A DNA stretch of 51,921 nucleotides from Elainella sp. Prado103. GTDB lineage: Bacteria > Cyanobacteriota > Cyanobacteriia > Elainellales > Elainellaceae. The notes beneath the pieces were generated by a model. It searched no databases. It was not told the DNA's origin and saw only the letters and a list, made by a program, of their open reading frames with translations. The stretch covers positions 1-51,921 of the forward strand of contig JALOOM010000089.1 in NCBI GenBank assembly GCA_025454395.1. The letters run 5' to 3'. Positions within the stretch are counted from its first letter, which is position 1. Each line of letters starts with the position of its first letter. Below are positions 45,827-51,921 of this stretch, in pieces. The position numbers and the translations under genes are program-made.

Positions 45827-46867
45827 ATTTTTTATTTATAGCAGGATGATCCCAGTGAACTCCATGAACGTTAAGTAAAATTCATCACGGAACCTGCTTC
45901 GATCCCATCCGGGTTGAGGTTTTCACGTAAGGAACTTCACTTAGATTCGACTTCAGGTAATTGCATTCCAGACGAGCCTGAATCATTTAAATCAAGCTGA
46001 ATCCTGATCAAGATCACTGAAGTCAGAATCAAATGATCAGATTGTTGTCTTAAAAGTTAGCTCTTAAGATTGTGCAAAAGTGGGGGAGTGTCCCTAAAAA
46101 ATCAAAATTGATCGTGCAATCTTACGGCTTATTTGCAACTTGGCATCCTCTAAAACCTTTTGAAATCAGAGGTTTGCCCATGAGTAGTGGGAAACTTGTT
46201 ATTGGTTTTCGAAGTATTATCCGAATGCTTAGGATCGGTCGTAAATGTTGGTCATTTTTCTTGAAGTCTTTGGATCGATCGATCTCAAAACCTTCTTCCA
46301 ATCCACTGAAATGGCAGAGTTGAACTCGATTAAAGTTGCTAAAATCTCTATCTACTTAAGAAGAAGCCCTGAGAAAGTGAGCGAGATCACGGCCAAATTC
46401 TGATGGCGAATTGCTGCTCTAATTGTGGGAACAGGGTATCAATGCGATGCACTACTGTGATCAATTGATACCAAAAAAGCAGGCTGACTCCGCCTATCTA
46501 AAGACAGAGTCCTGGCGGATTCCATATTAAGGGTGTTGTAAGCCATAGTGTTCGGCAACCAGACCCATCCAGTAACCAGACTCATCCAGTAACCAGACCC
46601 ATTCCAATCTTCCGGGGTTCCTGATCGGTTGTGTATTGCTACTATCACCCCAATCTATCCGCGAGTTTCTCTCGGCGCAGACAGTCGAGGACTCATAATG
46701 ATTGCAGCCTTTTATAGCAGCCTTCGCAATATCCTAACGATCCTGACTACCGCTATAAACCGTTCTGTCCTGCGAATTCTCAGGCTGCTCGAACTTAACC
46801 TGGCAGATTTAACCCGGCAGATTTAACCTGGCAGATTTAACCCAGCAGAACTTAAAACTGCAAAGCC
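45827..46867. other. Long intergenic region with repeats and a hairpin
   Basis: About 1 kb without a recognisable gene. TAAGATTG (46065-46072) and CAATCTTA (46117-46124) form an inverted repeat around a smaller GGGA/TCCC hairpin. CCAGTAACCAGAC-like units recur near 46567-46600. AACCTGGCAGATTT repeats at 46797-46810, 46811-46824 and 46825-46838, with a decayed fourth copy. The promoter of the 42593-45826 gene should lie near 45830-45900. Three short frames here have no family signal. Confidence 0.5.
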
Positions 46868-49800
46868 TTAGATAAAGTAATCATTGACATTCAAGCGACC
46901 GGCATCCGCATCTCCGGATCGCAACTGGATGCCTGAGATATTCACGATCAAATCTCGGCTGGCTGAAAAGCCCCGATCGCGATCGTTGACGGAAAGATAG
47001 GTAGCACCTCGCCATTCAAAAAACACGGCCGCATTTTTATCCAGTCGTTGGTTGCCGTCTGTGGTTTGGTCAGAATCGCGGTAGGCATTCTGCGCTGCTT
47101 TTACCAGGTTGCCGCCTCTAACTTCCCCGGCATTGAAGAGTCCATTGGGGCGGTTGCTGCGCTTGAGATTGTTATCGTAATCGAGCTGGATCCGATCGTC
47201 CTGGCTAAACCTGAAGCCTTTGATTCGATCGGGAGCCTCAGCAAGGGAGTTTTCCAGGGCGGCATTTTGGTTAATACCGGAATAAACATACCGATCGGCA
47301 CCTGCACCCCCATTTAAGGTATCTTGATCCAGTCCGCCATTCAGCAAATCATCCCCCGCCTGCCCCAGCAGTAGATCCCGTCCTGCGCCACCGATGAGTC
47401 GATCGTTCCCCTCATCGCCTTCCAGTCGATCGCGACAGTCTTGCCCCAACAGCGTATCATTACCGGCTAATCCCAACAGCACATCGCTATTTTCCGTCCC
47501 TTGGAGCCGATTGGCTCCCTTAGAACCCCGCTTGCGAATTCCTGGAGCACAGACTTCAACATTCACCAGATTGCCCCATTGTTCGCTCAGGCTGGTGGTT
47601 AAAGCATTGCCTGCTAGATCGGTAATGCCACTACCACTGGGAGCCAGAGTCAGCGCATAGTTGCCGCGCTTATTCGTCAGCCGTTGCAGATTACTCAAAA
47701 TCCAGGTGATGCCATCGGCACTGGCAATGGTCGCCCGATCTAACGAAACCGCCTTGCCATCCCTAGTCAGCCGCAGATCGCCAACATCAAGACCCCGTAC
47801 GGCTTCATTAAATTGCAAGGTGATCGCATCAACTTTATCGCGACGCGGATCGGGAGCCACATCCACCATATCCCCGATCGGGGCAGTCCGATCGATCGCG
47901 TAGGCTTCCCCTTGCAAATTACCATTGTTTGCACCTGCCCCACCCAAGGGTAACCCCAGCCCGTTGATAATTGAATCGTTATCCACCAGAGACAGCCGCA
48001 ACGTGCCTTCCCCACTGCCCGTATTCACCGCCACCGCATAAAAAGTATCGTTGACCCGCACCACTGAGCTAATGCCTGCCCCGGTTAAACCCTGAGTGCT
48101 CAAAGCAAAGTCGGATGCATCAACGCGAGTCACCGCCTCATTAAAACTGACGGTAAAGTTGACGACTCCGGCATTGGTGGGGCTAGATTCTAAGCGGTTA
48201 ATGGCGATCGCTCGCGGGGGCGTTTTGTTGATGGTATAGGCTTGCCCCGTGAAATTGCCATTGCCAACTCCGGCACCTCCCAGAGGGCGGTTGATGCTGT
48301 TGACGATCGAGTCATTATCAACCAGATTGAGTCCCAGCGAACCGCTCCCATTCCCGGTATTGACCACCACTGAATAGGTTTTGCCGCTCCCCGACACCGA
48401 AGAGATGCCAAAATTGGTTAAGCCTGCGCCGACCGAGCGAAAATCTTCCCGATCGACTCCCCGCACATCCTGACTGAAGTTGACTGTGAAAGTCACGCTG
48501 CCAGCAGCAGTGGGATTGGCGGAAGCCAGGTTAATGCCTGTGACAAAGGGGGAGCTTTTCAGCACCGAAAACAGAGGGCCGGTGGCATTCCCGTTGCCAT
48601 TCCCGCTGCCCCCCAGGGCGACCCCTAAGTCGTTGCGGATGGTGTCGTTATCAACCAGATTCAGCCCGACACTGCCATCGCCACTGCCCGTGTTCACGGC
48701 AACGGTGTAGGTGCGGCGATCGATCGGAGTCACGGTAAGAACACTGGCACCCTGAATGCCGCTGCTCCCTGCCACAACAAAGTCTTCCGACGACACCCCC
48801 CCCACATCTTGGGTGAAAGCAACCTGAAAATTCACCACAGCATCGCCGGTGGGACTATTGCCAAGGCGATCGATCGAACTGACCTGCGGCGAGGTTTTAT
48901 CGATCGTGAAGGTTGGGCCAGTTACATTCCCATTGCCTGTGCCCACCCCACCCAGGGGGACATCGAGCGGATTGAGAATGGAATCGTTATCTATGACATT
49001 CAGCCCGACAGTTCCATTGCCATTGCCTGTGGAGACTGCGACTTCGTAATTGAAGTCATTCAGCTTCGTGATCGTGGTAATTTGAGCATTGGTAATGCCG
49101 CTGCTGGTCACCAACTGGAAATCATCAACGCCGACATTGCGCACCGCTTCCGAAAAGCGAACCGTATAAAAAACCGTGGACTGGGCAGTGAGTTGAGCAG
49201 CCGCATTTTTCCGCTCAATCACGGCGGTGGGCGGCGTACGGTTGATGTTATAGGTTTCGCCAGAAAAGTCTCCGTTGTCCGCTCCTGTTCCCCCCAATGG
49301 CACAATCCGCGGTGCCGTGCCGATGCTGTTGACGGTATCGTTGTCTCGCAAATCCAGCCGAACTGTACCCGTCAGCCCCTCAGTGCCCTGGATCGGGTCA
49401 ATTTTGATATCGACTAGATAACGTCGGGCACTCCCCGGAACCGCCGTAACCGCCGTGACGACGCTACTAAAATCACTGTCTACATTGTTGATCGCGATGA
49501 AATCGCCAACATCTACGCCCACCACATCCTGGGTGAATTCCACTTCATATTGCAGGCTGCCATTCAGAGCTGCCGTTTCATTTGTGAGCCGATCGACCCG
49601 CCGAATTGAAGCCACCAGGGGTTTGAGCAACTCCTGATAGCTATTGGGCACCAGCTCGAAACGATCACGCCCCTGCGTAGCCTCATTGTTGCTAAAGCCA
49701 GGACTACCTTCTGCCAGCACACTTCCCGCTTCGATGTAGAGACCACCCCCCTGACTCTTCCCAGACGCGCCTGGGGTGGCTCCTGTGCCGCGATTCCCTG

Positions 49801-50302
49801 CCACGGCTTTGTTTTGTTCAAACGAGGTGTTGTTGATCCGAAGCGTGCTGTTGCCCCGCACATAGATAGCCCCACCTTGCCCATCGCCGCCGTTGCCGCC
49901 TACGCCTGCCGGATTATTGCCGCCATTGCCGCCGATCGCCTGATTGTTGCGGAAGGTCATGTTGATCAAGGTGACATTGCCGCCATTGATCAGCAGCCCG
50001 CCCCCCTGACCCGCAGCCCCATTGCCGCCCGTAGTTCCCGTCGTGCCTCTCGCGATCCCATCGGCGATCGTCAGGTTGCGCATTGTCACATTGCCGCCCC
50101 CGACCGTCAACACCCGGACATTGCCATTCGATCGCAACGTTGCGCCGGAAGTGCTGGTGAAGGTCAAGTCTTTATTAATAACGGGTAGCGCCTCAGTCAG
50201 CACAATCTGAGATGCCGTGATGTTGATGATGTCGCCATTCGCTGCGTTATTGATCGCATCGCGCAACTGGGCAAAGTTTTCAACGGGAATCGTGTTGGCC
50301 AT
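46868..50302 (-). CDS. Beta-helix, Ig-like repeat and RTX multidomain exoprotein
   Basis: A 1144-residue protein. The N-terminal 220 residues look like a polymorphic beta-helix (pectate-lyase fold): INITASQIVL, VTMRNLTIADG, then Gly/Asn-rich GGxGGNG turns. Five repeats of about 110 residues follow (pattern V.F.V.F.(Q/E)(D/A)V..VD..DF ... LRDNDTVN/LVDNDSI ... LGG.G..NGN..G....I.(K/R)T.P), plus a sixth, shorter Ig-like unit (VDVAPDPRRDKVD). A short RTX block lies near residues 925-1010 and a cap with YVYSGIN and DRIKGF ends the protein. Secretion by type I export is likely from the family, and an adhesive or sheath role is inferred. It is on the same strand as the 42593 gene, with no shared operon evident. 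Confidence 0.87.
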   Translation of the reverse strand: MANTIPVENFAQLRDAINNAANGDIINITASQIVLTEALPVINKDLTFTSTSGATLRSNGNVRVLTVGGGNVTMRNLTIADGIARGTTGTTGGNGAAGQGGGLLINGGNVTLINMTFRNNQAIGGNGGNNPAGVGGNGGDGQGGAIYVRGNSTLRINNTSFEQNKAVAGNRGTGATPGASGKSQGGGLYIEAGSVLAEGSPGFSNNEATQGRDRFELVPNSYQELLKPLVASIRRVDRLTNETAALNGSLQYEVEFTQDVVGVDVGDFIAINNVDSDFSSVVTAVTAVPGSARRYLVDIKIDPIQGTEGLTGTVRLDLRDNDTVNSIGTAPRIVPLGGTGADNGDFSGETYNINRTPPTAVIERKNAAAQLTAQSTVFYTVRFSEAVRNVGVDDFQLVTSSGITNAQITTITKLNDFNYEVAVSTGNGNGTVGLNVIDNDSILNPLDVPLGGVGTGNGNVTGPTFTIDKTSPQVSSIDRLGNSPTGDAVVNFQVAFTQDVGGVSSEDFVVAGSSGIQGASVLTVTPIDRRTYTVAVNTGSGDGSVGLNLVDNDTIRNDLGVALGGSGNGNGNATGPLFSVLKSSPFVTGINLASANPTAAGSVTFTVNFSQDVRGVDREDFRSVGAGLTNFGISSVSGSGKTYSVVVNTGNGSGSLGLNLVDNDSIVNSINRPLGGAGVGNGNFTGQAYTINKTPPRAIAINRLESSPTNAGVVNFTVSFNEAVTRVDASDFALSTQGLTGAGISSVVRVNDTFYAVAVNTGSGEGTLRLSLVDNDSIINGLGLPLGGAGANNGNLQGEAYAIDRTAPIGDMVDVAPDPRRDKVDAITLQFNEAVRGLDVGDLRLTRDGKAVSLDRATIASADGITWILSNLQRLTNKRGNYALTLAPSGSGITDLAGNALTTSLSEQWGNLVNVEVCAPGIRKRGSKGANRLQGTENSDVLLGLAGNDTLLGQDCRDRLEGDEGNDRLIGGAGRDLLLGQAGDDLLNGGLDQDTLNGGAGADRYVYSGINQNAALENSLAEAPDRIKGFRFSQDDRIQLDYDNNLKRSNRPNGLFNAGEVRGGNLVKAAQNAYRDSDQTTDGNQRLDKNAAVFFEWRGATYLSVNDRDRGFSASRDLIVNISGIQLRSGDADAGRLNVNDYFI

Positions 50303-50967
50303 GGTAAGTCAGTCCAGGCTGCAATGACGGCAGGAGTTGAGGGGGACAGGGCACAGAGGGCGATCGAAGTCTAGTAGAGTGTTTGGGCAAGTGCCCGTTT
50401 GATTCCGCTAGCAGTAGAGTAGATTGCCCCTTATGAAATTTAACTATATACAGAGAAAATTGGCTGTGTTGTGATCGAGAAATTTAATGGAGTCGATCGA
50501 ATCAGTGACGGGTCGAGTCAGTGACGGGTCGAGTCAGTGACGGGTCGAGTCAGTGACGGGTCGAATCAGTGACGGGTCGAATCAGTGACGGGTCGAGTCA
50601 GCGATAGATCGAATCAGTGACGGGTCGAATCAGCGACGGAGCGAGTGAGGGACAGCATTAGCCAAACTGATGTTGGGGCAGGGAATTGGGCTAGGACATT
50701 GGGGCTGAGATAAGCAAAGTATAAAAAGGGCATTGCAGTGAATGAATTCAGCAATATCACGGGATGAATTGATCCACACCCAGCAGCAAATTGTAGGATG
50801 CCCAAGTTTTTGACTAAACCGATCAACCCAAGCGATCAACCCGTGAGTCTGGCGATCGAGTCGATGCCGCAGCGGGTGATTCCAGAGGGTTGAGATGAAA
50901 TCCGTAAAAACAGATTTTCTGCTGTTTAATGCTATTAGCTAGTGACAGTTCCTACCAGAGCCCCCCA
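50303..50967. repeat. Intergenic region with nine tandem 16-bp repeats (50497-50640)
   Basis: TCGAATCAGTGACGGG and close variants occupy 50497-50640 as nine consecutive copies, with a decayed tenth. Units 2, 3, 4 and 6 have G at the fifth base, and unit 7 is the most diverged. No gene was found; two minus-strand frames over the repeats and just beyond have no family signal. The region separates divergent transcription units. Confidence 0.93.
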
Positions 50968-51756
50968 ATGCCGATCGCTGTTCCTCGTCCCCTCCAGATC
51001 CTACTGTTCAGTCTTCATACCCTCTCGATCTTGTCAGGTGAACCGATCGCACCTGCCCTGGCGCAGATCTCTGCTACACCGACTGCTACACCGACTGTTA
51101 CACCGACTGCTACACCGACTGCTTCAACCTCTCCCGTGGTTTCTCCGACAGGCTCTCCTTCAGCCTCTCCCTCAGCCTCTTCTCCCCCTGCCTCGTCAGC
51201 CGCTACTGAACCCGCTCCGACCACCCTGCCCGAACAGCTAGCCCAGATTTGGCAAAAGCAGGCAATCGTCGCTGCTTATGGCGGAGTGTGGTGGTTATAG
51301 CCGCTGTGGTTGCTCAAGCTGCCGACCCAAGATCTGCCAATTCCGGGGACAAGCTGGAAAATACCACTCGGACTCGTGCGATTTTTCAAATACCGCGATC
51401 GGGTTCTGGATACCTGGGTTAATCAACATTGGCAGTTCGCTGAGTCCGAATTTTTGCAGTTACCGAATGTGGCAGCGCGGCAAATCCATATCGCTTTACA
51501 TGTTGAGCAAGACGGTAGCCTGATCAACGTTGCTCTGCCATTCGTAACCGTGACTACCCTGGTGTCCTCGGCAATAACAACGGGTTTCGGGTTGTCTGCG
51601 TTTCTCCCTGGACTTCTTAGCCCTTTTCCCTCTTGCGCTTTTGCCCTTGGCTGTTTTTCCCTCGCGCGAGGTAGCCTATCTGTTGGCAGGGAAGATGCCG
51701 CCCTACGTCTGATTGAATGCCTACCTGGATACTTGTTATTCGATCAACTTATTTGA
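50968..51756 (+). pseudogene. NACHT-type STAND gene remnant with in-frame TAG
   Basis: The 5' part (from ATG 50968; ATG 50929 is possible) encodes a signal-like start MPIAVPRPLQILLFSLHTL, a Thr/Pro/Ser-rich linker with TPTA repeats and EQLAQIWQKQAIVAAYGG. TAG at 51298-51300 interrupts it. The same frame then continues with PLWLLKLPTQDLPIPG, KYRDRVLDTWVNQHW and RQIHIALHVEQDG, the start pattern of cyanobacterial NACHT proteins just before the NTPase domain. After about 51519 the sequence no longer fits and the frame ends at 51756 with no P-loop. The gene is thus both interrupted and truncated. Family recognition is by memory of this N-terminal pattern. Confidence 0.5.
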
Positions 51757-51819
51757 TCAACGGCAACTTGTGTTGTTTCCTATCCGATCGTGACGTTCGA
51801 GCAGCAATTATATAGCGCG

Positions 51820-51853
51820 ACAAAAACACCCCCAGGCATTGCCCAGAGGTGTC
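51820..51853 (-). terminator. Probable intrinsic terminator for a gene beyond the window
   Basis: ACACC (51826-51830) pairs with GGTGT (51848-51852), with inner GGC/GCC pairing. Read on the minus strand, TTTTTG follows (aaaaa at 51822-51826). It likely ends a minus-strand transcript starting right of the window. Confidence 0.5.
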
Positions 51854-51921
51854 GATACTAGAGGAATCCGTTGAAACTAAACAGGAAAGCGTAACTCAGG
51901 ACTAGGCATCTGGCAGTAGAC

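Noticed and set aside
46072-46826. Three short frames in the 1-kb intergenic region, considered as transposase remnants
   Set aside because: No recognisable transposase motif, catalytic triad or terminal inverted repeats of an insertion sequence.
50497-50640. CRISPR array
   Set aside because: The 16-bp units are directly contiguous without spacers and there are no cas genes.
50614-50839. Two minus-strand frames just after the 16-bp array
   Set aside because: Partly repeat-derived, no family signal and no ribosome binding site.

Overview
The window is cyanobacterial chromosomal DNA. The evidence is a high-light-inducible (Hli) protein, a cyanobacterial-type Hfq next to dapF, ClpS, an RppA-like response regulator, a type 2 isopentenyl diphosphate isomerase, a ComFB-family protein, a DUF3611 protein, a NatFGH/BgtA-type amino acid importer and many GCGATCGC (HIP1-like) and CGATCG sites. 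The overall look is that of a free-living filamentous or Leptolyngbya-like species, but the genus cannot be fixed from the sequence alone. No rRNA, tRNA, CRISPR array or prophage was seen.

Layout. 1-633 is the 3' end of an RTX (Ca-binding nonapeptide) protein. 732-5293 (minus) is a four-gene polar amino acid ABC importer. 5774-14059 holds two small conserved genes, a SufR-like Fe-S/metal-sensing regulator, a DUF2252 protein, the SppA protease, Fni/Idi2, a ComFB-family protein and an M23 peptidase. 14408-17715 (plus) carries a CPA2-type K+/H+ antiporter with RCK domains and a zinc metallopeptidase whose Shine-Dalgarno lies in a potential hairpin. 17821-19055 is a 5'-truncated IS200/IS605-type TnpB locus. 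19308-22765 (minus) has a 47-residue Hli protein, a carotenoid oxygenase and a folate/biopterin-type transporter. 22861-24996 is a second RTX protein. 25364-27738 (plus) is a compact run clpS, CPBP protease, DUF3611, thioesterase. 27735-39703 holds ygfZ-like, hfq, dapF, a GapA-like GAPDH, a phospholipase-D-like protein with an EF-hand-like loop, an isolated GspE-N-like domain protein, an AEC transporter, a VanY-type carboxypeptidase, a stand-alone M41-like protease and an ABC ATPase that has lost its Walker A motif. 39867-42503 (minus) is an RppA-like regulator followed by a multi-pass membrane protein. 42593-50302 carries two giant RTX proteins, one of them DUF4347 plus lectin-like. The window ends in a broken NACHT-type gene.

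Three themes run through the window. First, RTX surface or secreted proteins are over-represented (four genes, about 9.4 kb), with no type I secretion genes in view. Second, short direct tandem repeats (units of 9-22 bp, 2-9 copies) sit in most intergenic spaces, often abutting stop codons. The same kind of repeat inside genes has in-frame units (9, 15 or 57 bp) and lengthens proteins. Third, several genes are decaying or altered: a P-loop-less ABC ATPase, an N-truncated TnpB and a NACHT gene with an in-frame TAG.

Gene names rest on recognising family motifs in the translations. No database search was run. Start codons were revised where a Shine-Dalgarno or family N-terminus favoured an internal start.
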